22,045 bases of DNA from an uncultured Eubacteriales bacterium. Lineage in GTDB: Bacteria; Bacillota; Clostridia; Oscillospirales; CAG-272. The translations under genes and the position numbers were made by a program. Where the stretch lies: contig USMO01000006.1 in assembly GCA_900555785.1 (NCBI GenBank), forward strand, positions 1 to 22,045, given 5' to 3'. Positions within the stretch are counted from its first letter, which is position 1. The number at the start of each line of letters is the position of its first letter. Below the pieces are notes generated by a model. It had not been told where the DNA came from. It saw only the letters and a list, made by a program, of their open reading frames with translations, and ran no database searches. Below are positions 13,783-20,796 of this stretch, in pieces.

Positions 13783-14142
13783 TCAGAACTTCAGACCGCC
13801 CTCGCGAGCGCCTTCAGCCAGTTCCGATACACGTCCGTGATACAGATAACCGCCGCGGTCGAACACAACCTCGGTGATACCCGCTGCTACTGCCTTTTCC
13901 GCGATCAGCTTGCCGATCTCGCGGGCTGCTTCCTTGTTGCCGCCGTTGCCGTCAAATTTCTGACCGAAAGTGGAAGCGCTGACCAGAGTCACGCCCTTCA
14001 CATCGTCAATGATCTGTGCGCTGATGTTCGCATTCGAACGGTACACAGCCAGACGCGGACGCTCCGCGGTACCGGAGATCTTGGCTCTGACTCTCTTGTG
14101 TCTCTTCAGGCGAGCCTTATTTGCATCTTTTCTTGATACCAT
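13783..14142 (-). CDS. rplR: 50S ribosomal protein L18
   Basis: L18 binds 5S rRNA with L5. The signatures are KRHKRVRAKISGTAERPRLA (13-32), VYRSNANISAQIID, KAVAAGITEVVFDRGGYLYH and the terminal LAEGAREGGLKF. The length is 119 residues, which is normal. It lies 20 bp after rplF, with AAGGAG ahead of the ATG at 14142. Confidence 0.98.
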   Translation of the reverse strand: MVSRKDANKARLKRHKRVRAKISGTAERPRLAVYRSNANISAQIIDDVKGVTLVSASTFGQKFDGNGGNKEAAREIGKLIAEKAVAAGITEVVFDRGGYLYHGRVSELAEGAREGGLKF

Positions 14143-14161
14143 GTCACTTCACTCCTTTCAA

Positions 14162-14731
14162 TTATTTGCCCTTGCTGGTCTTACCTGCCTTGCGGCGGAT
14201 GTGCTCGTCAGCATACTTGACACCCTTTCCGTGGTAGGGTTCCGGCGGTCTCTTGCCGCGGATGACGGCTGCGGTCTGTCCGACCAGCTGCTTGTCAACA
14301 CCCTTAACGATGATGGTGTTTGCGTCCGGCACGTCAAACGTGATGCCGTTCTCTTCCGTCAGGCAGAACTTTGCCTGCGGCTGACCGTTGGGCATCAGCG
14401 AGTGGCCCAGGAACAGCTGAATGGTCTTGCCCTGCTTGACAACCTTGTAACCGACGCCGACGATCTCGAGCTTCTTCGAGTAACCCTCGGTCACGCCGAC
14501 CACCATGTTGTGCAGCAGTGCTCTTGTCAGCCCGTGCAGGCTGCGGTCTTCCTTATCATCCGTGGGACGAGCGACGTAGGCATGGTTGCCTTCAACGGTG
14601 ATGGTCATACGGGGGTGGAGCTGTTCCGTCAGGGTTCCGAGCTTTCCCTTCACGGTGACGAGATTGCCGTCCGCGACGGTGACCGTCACGCCTGCGGGAA
14701 TTTCCACGGGCATTCTTCCGATTCTTGACAT
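14162..14731 (-). CDS. rplF: 50S ribosomal protein L6
   Basis: L6 sits at the base of the L7/L12 stalk near the sarcin-ricin loop. SRIGRMPVEIPAGVTV at the start, RALLHNMVVGVTEGYSKKLE in the middle and RGKRPPEPYHGKGVKY near the C-terminus are diagnostic. At 189 residues it is about ten longer than many homologues, owing to a lysine-rich end (HIRRKAGKTSKGK). The ATG at 14731 has a GGGGAGG site. It starts 22 bp after rpsH. Confidence 0.98.
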   Translation of the reverse strand: MSRIGRMPVEIPAGVTVTVADGNLVTVKGKLGTLTEQLHPRMTITVEGNHAYVARPTDDKEDRSLHGLTRALLHNMVVGVTEGYSKKLEIVGVGYKVVKQGKTIQLFLGHSLMPNGQPQAKFCLTEENGITFDVPDANTIIVKGVDKQLVGQTAAVIRGKRPPEPYHGKGVKYADEHIRRKAGKTSKGK

Positions 14732-14752
14732 TTCAATTACCTCCCCTTCCGA

Positions 14753-15151
14753 TTACCACACGAACGCGAGGACTTCGCCGCCGACGTTCAGCGAGCGAGC
14801 CTTCTTGCCCGTCATGATCCCCTTGGATGTGGACACGATTGCAATGCCAAGCCCGTTCATCACGCTGGGCATATCCTCGCAGCCTGCGTAAATCCGCAGA
14901 CCCGGCTTGGAGACCCGGCGAATGCCGCGAATGACCTTCTGCTTGCCCGGCAGGTACTTCAGCGTGATGCGGATCACGCCCTGCTTGCCGTCGTCAACGA
15001 CGGTGTAGGACTTCACATAGCCCTCGGCAACGAGGATCTCGGCAATTGCTTTCTTCATATTGGACGCCGGAATGTCGACCGTCTGGTGCTTCGCATTGTT
15101 TGCGTTGCGGATTCTGGTGAGCATATCGGCAATTACATCTGACATTTGCAT
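14753..15151 (-). CDS. rpsH: 30S ribosomal protein S8
   Basis: S8 binds the central domain of 16S rRNA and regulates the spc operon in several bacteria. VIADMLTRIRNANNAKHQTV (6-25), the KPGLRIYAG segment and the terminal GLGIAIVSTSKGIMTGKKAR to EVLAFVW are standard. The ATG at 15151 is preferred because AGGAGG (15160-15165) is 8 nt upstream; another ATG at 15145 is 14 nt away. This gives 132 residues. A 156-bp gap separates it from rpsN, the widest within the operon. Confidence 0.97.
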   Translation of the reverse strand: MQMSDVIADMLTRIRNANNAKHQTVDIPASNMKKAIAEILVAEGYVKSYTVVDDGKQGVIRITLKYLPGKQKVIRGIRRVSKPGLRIYAGCEDMPSVMNGLGIAIVSTSKGIMTGKKARSLNVGGEVLAFVW

Positions 15152-15307
15152 TGTATTTTCCTCCTGATGCAAGTTCATTTCTCTTGCTGCCGGTTTTCCC
15201 GGCGGCATATCGGCGGTTAAATCCGACTGCCGGTTCCTTTTCCGACTGGTTTGATTTCCTGCCGATAGGTGGGGGTGGCGCACGCCGGATGGCGCGCACC
15301 GGTTACA
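15152..15307. other. Widest intra-operon gap (rpsN-rpsH) with a GC-rich hairpin
   Basis: No gene is visible. GCTGCCGG (15186-15193) pairs CCGGCGGC (15199-15206) across a 5-nt loop with one G-U pair. Its place just before the S8 gene makes an S8 autoregulatory site thinkable, but no diagnostic S8-binding motif was established. Confidence 0.35.
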
Positions 15308-15493
15308 TTACCACGAAGCCTTCTTCACGCCCGGAATCTCGCCCTTGTAAGCGAGGTTACGGAAGCAGATACGGCAGATGCCGAATTTCCGGAGATAAGC
15401 GTGAGGGCGTCCGCAGATCTTGCAGCGGTTGTATTTTCTCGTGGAAAACTTCTGTTCCTTCTGCTGCTTCAGAATCATGGATTTCTTTGCCAT
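15308..15493 (-). CDS. rpsN: 30S ribosomal protein S14, zinc-binding type Z
   Basis: S14 binds the head of 16S rRNA. The 61-residue protein has the short zinc form with C24-x-x-C27 and C40-x-x-C43, in the context KYNRCKICGRPHAYLRKFGI followed by CRICFRNLAY. It ends GVKKASW, as is usual. It is the zinc-dependent paralogue; some bacteria also hold a longer zinc-free copy elsewhere. It lies 19 bp after rplE. Confidence 0.97.
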   Translation of the reverse strand: MAKKSMILKQQKEQKFSTRKYNRCKICGRPHAYLRKFGICRICFRNLAYKGEIPGVKKASW

Positions 15494-15512
15494 CGGTTGT
15501 TACCTCCTTCTC

Positions 15513-16052
15513 TTATTTCGCGAACGGAGCGCCGAACAGGGTCAGCAGCTCGCGTGCTTCGTCGTCGGTCTGTGCGGTGGTGACAAAGCAGATGTCCATA
15601 CCGCGGATCTTCTCAACCTTATCGTATTCGATTTCCGGGAAGATCAGCTGCTCCTTCAGACCCAGAGCGTAGTTTCCTCTTCCGTCGAATGCGTTGGGGT
15701 TGATACCCTTGAAGTCACGGACCTTCGGCAGTGCGAAGTTGAAGAGTCTGTCCATGAACTCATACATTCTGTCGCCGCGCAGGGTGACCTTTGCGCCGAT
15801 CTTCATGCCCTCACGGACCTTGAAGTTTGCAACCGACTTCTTTGCATGGGTTGCAATTGCCTTCTGACCGGAGATGATGGACAGGTCGCGCAGCACCGCG
15901 TCCAGCGCCTTGGAGTTATCCTTCGCATCGCCAACACCGACATTGATGACGATCTTGTCGAGCTTCGGGATCTGCATAACGCTCTTGTAGTTGTACTTCT
16001 TCAGGAGAGCGGGAGCAATTTCTGCTTTGTACAGGTCTTTCAATCTTGCCAT
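15513..16052 (-). CDS. rplE: 50S ribosomal protein L5
   Basis: L5 carries 5S rRNA in the central protuberance. ARLKDLYKAEIAPALLKKY at the start, PKLDKIVINVGVGDAKDN, AKKSVANFKVREGMKIGAKV and RDFKGINPNAFDGRGNYALG are diagnostic. The length is 179 residues, the usual size. The ATG at 16052 is preceded by AAGGAGGG. It follows rplX by 14 bp. Confidence 0.98.
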   Translation of the reverse strand: MARLKDLYKAEIAPALLKKYNYKSVMQIPKLDKIVINVGVGDAKDNSKALDAVLRDLSIISGQKAIATHAKKSVANFKVREGMKIGAKVTLRGDRMYEFMDRLFNFALPKVRDFKGINPNAFDGRGNYALGLKEQLIFPEIEYDKVEKIRGMDICFVTTAQTDDEARELLTLFGAPFAK

Positions 16053-16066
16053 TTCCGTATCCCTCC

Positions 16067-16396
16067 TTACTTAATTTCCGGGTAGCCGCACGCCTTGTGC
16101 GCAGCCACGCGGATCTTCTTGCCGTTGTCGCCGAACTTTGCCGCAACTCTTGCTGCCTTGCCGCACTTGGGGCAAACCAGCGCAACGTTGGACGCGTAGA
16201 TTGCGCCCTCGGCATCCACGATGCCGCCCGTCTCACCCTCGCGGCGGGGCTTGACATGCTTGTGAATGATGTTGACACCCTTCACAATGACTTTTCCTTC
16301 TTCGGGAGAAGTCGCAATGACTTCGCCCTGAACACCCTTGTCATCTCCGGAGAGCACCACAACGGTATCGCCTTTTTTGATATGCAGATTTGCCAT
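16067..16396 (-). CDS. rplX: 50S ribosomal protein L24
   Basis: L24 initiates 50S assembly. The N-terminal KOW motif (KKGDTVVVLSGDDKGVQGEV) and KGVNIIHKHVKP are clear. The ATG at 16396 (MANLHIKKGD) is chosen for its GGAGG site about 8 nt upstream; a longer frame from 16414 would start inside that site. The protein is 109 residues and has C75-P-K-C78 and C103 in the C-terminal part, which could hold a metal. It lies 14 bp after rplN. Confidence 0.97.
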   Translation of the reverse strand: MANLHIKKGDTVVVLSGDDKGVQGEVIATSPEEGKVIVKGVNIIHKHVKPRREGETGGIVDAEGAIYASNVALVCPKCGKAARVAAKFGDNGKKIRVAAHKACGYPEIK

Positions 16397-16410
16397 TGTT
16401 TCCACCTCCA

Positions 16411-16779
16411 TCAAAGCACTTCAGGCGCCAGCGAAAGGATCTTGAGATATTCCTTCTCACGAAGCTCTCTTGCCACCGGCCCAAAGATACGGGTTCCGCG
16501 CGGGGTCTTATCCTCACGGATGATAACCGCCGCATTCTCATCGAACTTAATATAAGAGCCATCTGCTCTCTTCATGCCGTGCACCGTGCGAACGACGACT
16601 GCCTTCACGACCTCGCCCTTCTTGACCACTCCGCCGGGAGTCGCCTTTTTGACAGCGCAGACCACCACATCGCCGATATTTGCATATCTTCTCGCGGTGC
16701 CGCCCAGGACTCTGATGCACATCAGTTCCTTGGCTCCGGTGTTGTCGGCAACTTTCATTAAAGACTGCTGCTGAATCAC
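16411..16779 (-). CDS. rplN: 50S ribosomal protein L14, GTG start
   Basis: L14 lies at the inter-subunit face and contacts 16S helix 14. The start MIQQQSLMKVADNTGAKELM is the family N-terminus, with VKKATPGGVVKKGEV, FDENAAVIIREDKTPRGTRI and the end LSLAPEVL. The length is 122. The initiator is GTG (16777-16779), 8 nt after AGGAGG (16788-16793). The 78-bp gap to rpsQ holds a small palindrome, AATACG-ctacga-CGTATT (16802-16819), of unknown use. Confidence 0.97.
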   Translation of the reverse strand: MIQQQSLMKVADNTGAKELMCIRVLGGTARRYANIGDVVVCAVKKATPGGVVKKGEVVKAVVVRTVHGMKRADGSYIKFDENAAVIIREDKTPRGTRIFGPVARELREKEYLKILSLAPEVL

Positions 16780-16857
16780 TTGATTTTCCTCCTACTGATT
16801 CAATACGCTACGACGTATTTACTATTCGAATAAGTGAACATTCTCATCGGAAGACGA

Positions 16858-17118
16858 TTATTTCGCCTTCTCGATGATTTCGACAACGCGCCATCTCTTG
16901 GTCTTGGAAAGCGGTCTCGTCTCCATGAGCTTGACCTTATCGCCAACGCCGCATTCGTTCTTGTCATCCTGTGCATGCAGCTTCAGGGTGCGCTTCACGA
17001 TTTTGCCGTACAGCGGGTGCTTCACGTTATCCTCGATCGCGACCACGACGGTCTTGTCCATTTTATCGCTGACGACCAGACCGACTCTGGTCTTTCTCAA
17101 TGCTCTTTCTTCTGCCAT
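16858..17118 (-). CDS. rpsQ: 30S ribosomal protein S17
   Basis: S17 is a primary 16S binder of the OB fold. RKTRVGLVVSDKMDKTVVVA (8-27), HPLYGKIVKRTLKLHAQDD and the PLSKTKRWRVVEI end are characteristic. The length is 86 residues. The ATG at 17118 lies 3 nt after the rpmC stop, with its GGAGG inside the rpmC coding end, which suggests coupled translation. Confidence 0.98.
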   Translation of the reverse strand: MAEERALRKTRVGLVVSDKMDKTVVVAIEDNVKHPLYGKIVKRTLKLHAQDDKNECGVGDKVKLMETRPLSKTKRWRVVEIIEKAK

Positions 17119-17121
17119 GAC

Positions 17122-17319
17122 TTATGCCTCCTCCTTCTTCATTTCCTGAAGAACCGTCATCACGCGGGCAATGTCGTGTTTGACCTCGGTGATCTTATGA
17201 GGGTTGTCAAGCTGGTTGATCGCGTGCTGGAAGCGCAGGTTGAACAGCTCTGCTTTCAGTTCCTTCAGCTTCGCTTCAAGCGCCTCAGCCGACATCGTTC
17301 TGAGTTCTGCTGCTTTCAT
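17122..17319 (-). CDS. rpmC: 50S ribosomal protein L29
   Basis: L29 is a two-helix protein near the peptide exit tunnel that forms part of the docking site for SRP and trigger factor. MKAAELRTMSAEALEAKLKE and LFNLRFQHAINQLDNPHKI are diagnostic. The 65-residue length is normal. It is separated from rplP by only 3 nt, and its ribosome-binding site AGGAGGG lies in the rplP coding end. Confidence 0.98.
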   Translation of the reverse strand: MKAAELRTMSAEALEAKLKELKAELFNLRFQHAINQLDNPHKITEVKHDIARVMTVLQEMKKEEA

Positions 17320-17322
17320 CGA

Positions 17323-17748
17323 TTAACCCTCCTTTGCTTCGGTTGTCTTGGAAACGAACTTGGTTTTGATCGGGAGCTTGTGACCGGCAAGACGCATTGC
17401 TTCCTTTGCCACATCCTCGCTGACACCGTCCATCTCGAACAGGATTCTGCCCGGCTTCACGACGGCGACCCAATACTCCGGAGAACCCTTACCGGAACCC
17501 ATACGGGTTTCAGCCGGCTTCTCGGTGATCGGCTTATCGGGGAAGATTTTGATCCAGACCTGACCGCCACGCTTGATATAACGGGTCATAGCAATACGGG
17601 CTGCCTCAATCTGGTTGCTGGTGATCCACGAAGGCTCCAGCGCGACAAGTCCGAAGGAACCGTTGCTCAGGGTGGTTCCTCTGGATGCCTTGCCCTTCAG
17701 TCTGCCGCGCTGAACGCGACGGAACTTGACTCTTTTCGGCATTAACAT
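17323..17748 (-). CDS. rplP: 50S ribosomal protein L16
   Basis: L16 organises the aminoacyl-tRNA site on the 50S. The N-terminus MLMPKRVKFRRVQRGRLKGK matches the MLxPKRVK form of Firmicutes, so the ATG at 17748 is kept rather than the one two codons later. GSFGLVALEPSWITSNQIEA, KGSPEYWVAVVKPGRILFEM and AGHKLPIKTKFV follow. The length is 141 residues. It begins 2 nt after the rpsC stop, with GGAGG in the last rpsC codons. Confidence 0.98.
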   Translation of the reverse strand: MLMPKRVKFRRVQRGRLKGKASRGTTLSNGSFGLVALEPSWITSNQIEAARIAMTRYIKRGGQVWIKIFPDKPITEKPAETRMGSGKGSPEYWVAVVKPGRILFEMDGVSEDVAKEAMRLAGHKLPIKTKFVSKTTEAKEG

Positions 17749-17750
17749 AA

Positions 17751-18524
17751 TTACTTCGCGCCTCCTTCTCTCGGAGTTCTGTCACGACGGTCGCCGTTCG
17801 GTCTCGGTCCGCGGTTGTCGCGGCGGTCACGGTTGTCGCGGCGGTCGCGTCCGTCTCTGCCGTCTCTTCTCTGGTTGCTGCCCGGACGGTTGACCTCGTT
17901 GAGGATTTCGCCCTTGTAGATCCAGACTTTGACGCCGATCTTGCCGTAGGTGGTATTTGCTTCCGCAAAGCCGTACTCAATGTCGGCTCTGAGGGTCTGC
18001 AGCGGAATGGTGCCCTCATGATAATGCTCGCTGCGCGCGATTTCTGCGCCGCCAAGACGGCCGCCGCAGTTGATCTTGATACCCTTTGCACCCAGTCTCA
18101 TGGTGTTCCGGATTGCCATCTTCATAGCGCGGCGGAACGCAACACGTCCCTCCAGCTGCTTTGCGATGTTCTCGGCAACCAGCTGTGCGTCCAGATCCGG
18201 CTGACGGATCTCAACGACGTTCAGCGCCACCGGCATGCCGACCATTTTCTCCAACTGCTGACGGTACTTCTCGATCTCAACGCCGCCCTTGCCGATAACC
18301 ATGCCCGGCTTTGCGCAGTTGACGAAGACGCGGACTCGGTGTCCGTCTCTCTCGATCTCGATTTTGGAAATACCCGCATCATACAGGGTTTTCTTCAGAT
18401 ACTTTCTGACGTTGTAGTCGGAAACAAGGGTATCACCGAAGACTTCGTCTCTTGCAAACCATCTTGAATCCCAGTTTTTGATTACGCCCACTCTCAGACC
18501 GTGGGGATTAACCTTCTGACCCAT
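17751..18524 (-). CDS. rpsC: 30S ribosomal protein S3 with Arg/Asp-rich tail
   Basis: S3 forms part of the mRNA entry helicase of the 30S. The N-terminal MGQKVNPHGLRVGVIKNWDS, the KH-domain stretch KPGMVIGKGGVEIEK (72-86) and the C-terminal domain MRLGAKGIKINCGGRLGGAE are standard. The usual protein would end near residue 215. Here about 45 further residues of Arg, Asp, Asn and Gly follow (RRDGRDGRDRRDNRDRRDNR from 219), which should be disordered. The total is 257 residues. The ATG at 18524 has GGAGGA upstream. rplV ends 19 bp before it. Confidence 0.97.
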   Translation of the reverse strand: MGQKVNPHGLRVGVIKNWDSRWFARDEVFGDTLVSDYNVRKYLKKTLYDAGISKIEIERDGHRVRVFVNCAKPGMVIGKGGVEIEKYRQQLEKMVGMPVALNVVEIRQPDLDAQLVAENIAKQLEGRVAFRRAMKMAIRNTMRLGAKGIKINCGGRLGGAEIARSEHYHEGTIPLQTLRADIEYGFAEANTTYGKIGVKVWIYKGEILNEVNRPGSNQRRDGRDGRDRRDNRDRRDNRGPRPNGDRRDRTPREGGAK

Positions 18525-18543
18525 TCTGTTGTTTCCTCCTCTC

Positions 18544-18888
18544 TCAGTCTTTCTCTGCGACAGCCAGGGTTACATGGCTGGTGCGCTTCAGGATGCGGTC
18601 TGCGCTTCCCTTTGCTCTGGGCATGATGCGCTTGAGCGTGGGGCCGGGGCAAACGAAGCATTCGGAGACATACAGCTTCTCGGCATCCATGTGGAAATTG
18701 TTCTCCGCGTTGGCAACGGCGCTGTTCAGCAATTTGATCAGCAGCTCGCTTGCCGCCTTCGGCGTGTTTTTGAGAATTCCCATCGCGGTTGCAACGTCCT
18801 TGCCGCGAATCAGATCGAGAACGATCTGCACCTTGCGGGGGGAAATTCTTGCATATTTCAGATAAGCTTTTGCGGCATCTGCGTTATC
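18544..18888 (-). CDS. rplV: 50S ribosomal protein L22, start codon lost at the junction
   Basis: L22 lines the peptide exit tunnel. KAYLKYARISPRKVQIVLDL, then TPKAASELLIKLLNSAVANA and the end KRIMPRAKGSADRILKRTSH are diagnostic. About 114 codons are present, essentially the whole protein, but no start codon exists where the family begins. Instead the frame continues upstream, without a stop, into an HD-GYP gene of very different base composition. The normal upstream neighbour rpsS is missing. The exact boundary is uncertain by roughly ten bases either way. I infer that the native first residue or residues were lost by an assembly join or, less likely, a real rearrangement. Confidence 0.93.
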   Translation of the reverse strand, partial: DNADAAKAYLKYARISPRKVQIVLDLIRGKDVATAMGILKNTPKAASELLIKLLNSAVANAENNFHMDAEKLYVSECFVCPGPTLKRIMPRAKGSADRILKRTSHVTLAVAEKD

Positions 18889-18900
18889 GTGTTTTTTTAC
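18875..18900. other. Composition break: probable assembly chimera junction
   Basis: To the left the sequence is GC-rich ribosomal-operon DNA; to the right it is AT-rich. Two genes are broken at the same spot: HD-GYP ends after the VKKH at its residues 224-227, and L22 begins without a start codon. The boundary lies beside a run of seven Ts (18892-18898). Confidence 0.85.
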
Positions 18901-19569
18901 ATTTTCATATTCCTCTTTCGTGAGTTCTGAAGCCTTATTTAAAATAGTATCCGGCGTAGACACCTTACCAATATCGTGTAGAAGCGCAATATAATAAAGT
19001 GCTTCTTTTTCTTTATCCGAATAACCGAGTTTTGCAGCAATGCCCCTGCAGTAGAGCGCAACGCGCAGCGAATGTCTCCTTGCATAACGGTCTTTGGCAT
19101 CCACCGTGTGAGCAATCGTAACCATCGACTGCAAAAACAGCCGGTCAATCTGCTCTTTTTGTTTCGCGATCAAATGCGCCTGCTGTTTTCGGAGTACGGA
19201 AAGTTCGACAATATGCGCAATCCTTGCCTTTAAAACCTGCGGTTCAAAGGGAAGCGAAATAAAGTCAATCGCACCTTCTTCTAATCCCCTAAGTTCACTC
19301 TGTATATCTTTCACATTCATCATTAAAATGACAGGAATTTCTTTTGTTTCTTTATCCTCTTTTATCCGGCGGAGAACTTCGTAGCCATCCATTCCAAACA
19401 TATTCGCATTCATAAGAATCAAATCCGGAATTTCCGACTTCAGGCAATCCAGCACACTCATTCCTGTCTGAACCAATGTTACATCATAAATGTCACCTAA
19501 AATAGTTTCCATATATCGCAACGCCACCTTCGTATTATCGGCAGCTAAAATCTTCGGTTTTTGCATCAT
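18889..19569 (-). CDS. Pseudo-receiver / HD-GYP protein, 3' end missing at the junction
   Basis: HD-GYP proteins usually hydrolyse cyclic di-GMP. The visible 227 residues contain a receiver domain (1-125), a short coiled linker (about 125-145) and the first half of an HD-GYP domain. That half has RHSLRV (165-170), LLHDIGKVSTPDTILNK (196-212) and a last match LTKEEYENVKKH (216-227), with the GYP part absent. The receiver lacks its usual phosphorylation set: N54 replaces the acceptor aspartate (LMNANMFGMDG), N12 replaces one acidic-pocket residue, M84 the Thr/Ser and L106 the lysine. The ATG at 19569 overlaps the methyltransferase stop by 4 nt, so the two are probably co-translated. A true REC-HDGYP-L22 fusion protein is not credible. 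Confidence 0.88.
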
Positions 19570-20723
19570 ACCGTCATCCCCTCATGTTCCTGCAAACGAG
19601 CAAGCGTCGTCGAAATGCCAAACTCATCGCAGACTTTTTTATATGCATCCATATTCCCTTGTTTTTTATCTGTCTTTACGGCCCGTATCAACAGATTTTT
19701 CGGTGTATGCTCTAATTCAATAAATTCCAATATTTGTGTTTCATATCCTGCCTGCTCCAGCAGATTTGCCCGCAGTGCATCCGTCATCAAAGCAGCCATC
19801 CGCTCTTTGATAATCCCATATTTAAATATCGGCTGCATTCGGTCATTTTTTAACTGTGCATTTACCTCATGCTGGCAGCACGGAACCGATAAAATCACTT
19901 TTGCACCCCAGCGGATCGCCTTGTCTAACGCAAAATCTGTCGCTGTATCACAAGCATGAAGCGTCACGACCATATCGACCTGATTCACTCCCTCAAAAGA
20001 GCTGATGTCGCCCTCTAAAAAGGTAAGTTCCTCATAGCCAAACCGCTTGGCAAGCTCATTGCAGTGTTGTATCACATCGGATTTTAAATCCAGTCCTATC
20101 ATGCGGACACGATATCCATTCATGATTTTCAGATAATAATACATAGCAAACGTAAGATAGGATTTTCCGCATCCGAAATCAACAATCGTTAATTCTTTAT
20201 CCTTTGGCAGTTTATCGGATACATCTCTGATAAATTCCAGAAAGCGGTTAATCTGTCGGAATTTTTTCTGTTTTTTATCCCGGATTCTGCCATCTTCTGC
20301 CTGAACTCCAAGTTCAATCAGAAAAGGAATTGGTTCATTTTCCGGCAAAATATATTTCTTTTTGCGGTTATGTGATAAAACAAGTGGTTTTTCACTTTTT
20401 TTGTTTTTTCCCTTTATTGTTATTTTCCCTTTTTTGCTTATCAATATTGTATACTGTTTTTCCGTTGTAAAGAACTGCATCTGACGGTAAATGGGCACGA
20501 GTTCGGAAAGAATATAGTTTTTCGCCTCTTCTTTTGCATAGTTAAGATGAAATACCTGATTATTCTGGTATCTGGCGAACTGAAACATAAGCGTTCCTTT
20601 ATCCTCATAGCAGCGTACATCCACTTTTCCGGCAAAATCTCCCTTCTTGGGATTACTGATTATCATATGCACGAAATTCTGTCCAAGACACTGCTCCAAT
20701 ACTTCTTCTAATTCCATCACCAT
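19566..20723 (-). CDS. Class I SAM-dependent methyltransferase (Methyltransf_32 / METTL25-like)
   Basis: The protein is about 385 residues with an N-terminal region of unknown role (1-125), then a lysine-rich linker and a Rossmann methyltransferase domain. The SAM motif is VDFGCGKSYL (181-190), followed by IGLDLKSDVI, LEGDISSF, TLHACDTATD (254-263) and PCCQHE (281-286). This Cys-Cys pattern resembles the Methyltransf_32 family. The substrate is not known to me; RNA is a reasonable guess from the relatives. The start is the ATG at 20723 with AAGGAGGT 4 nt upstream; the ATG at 20717 (10 nt) is possible. The downstream receiver/HD-GYP gene overlaps by 4 nt. Base composition and codon use are AT-rich, like the rest of the right part. 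Confidence 0.82.
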   Translation of the reverse strand: MVMELEEVLEQCLGQNFVHMIISNPKKGDFAGKVDVRCYEDKGTLMFQFARYQNNQVFHLNYAKEEAKNYILSELVPIYRQMQFFTTEKQYTILISKKGKITIKGKNKKSEKPLVLSHNRKKKYILPENEPIPFLIELGVQAEDGRIRDKKQKKFRQINRFLEFIRDVSDKLPKDKELTIVDFGCGKSYLTFAMYYYLKIMNGYRVRMIGLDLKSDVIQHCNELAKRFGYEELTFLEGDISSFEGVNQVDMVVTLHACDTATDFALDKAIRWGAKVILSVPCCQHEVNAQLKNDRMQPIFKYGIIKERMAALMTDALRANLLEQAGYETQILEFIELEHTPKNLLIRAVKTDKKQGNMDAYKKVCDEFGISTTLARLQEHEGMTV

Positions 20724-20751
20724 GGTACCTCCTTGTATACATTCTGATAGC

Positions 20752-20784
20752 AAAAATAGCCCTCGGACTCAAAATCCGAGGGCT
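20752..20784 (-). terminator. Intrinsic terminator after the carboxyltransferase gene
   Basis: On the minus strand AGCCCTCGGA (20775-20784) and TCCGAGGGCT (20758-20767) pair over 10 bp across a 7-nt loop and are followed by ATTTTT (20752-20757). It starts 12 nt after the stop codon at 20797. Confidence 0.9.
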
Positions 20785-20796
20785 CATCTTATCCTT

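Noticed and set aside
18544..19569. A natural receiver-HDGYP-L22 fusion protein
   Set aside because: The frame is open, but base composition changes at the seam, HD-GYP lacks its second half, and L22 lacks its start. A chimeric join explains all three.
20724..20757. Promoter TATACA just upstream of the methyltransferase
   Set aside because: No -35 box is present at the right distance, and transcription would begin inside the ribosome-binding site.
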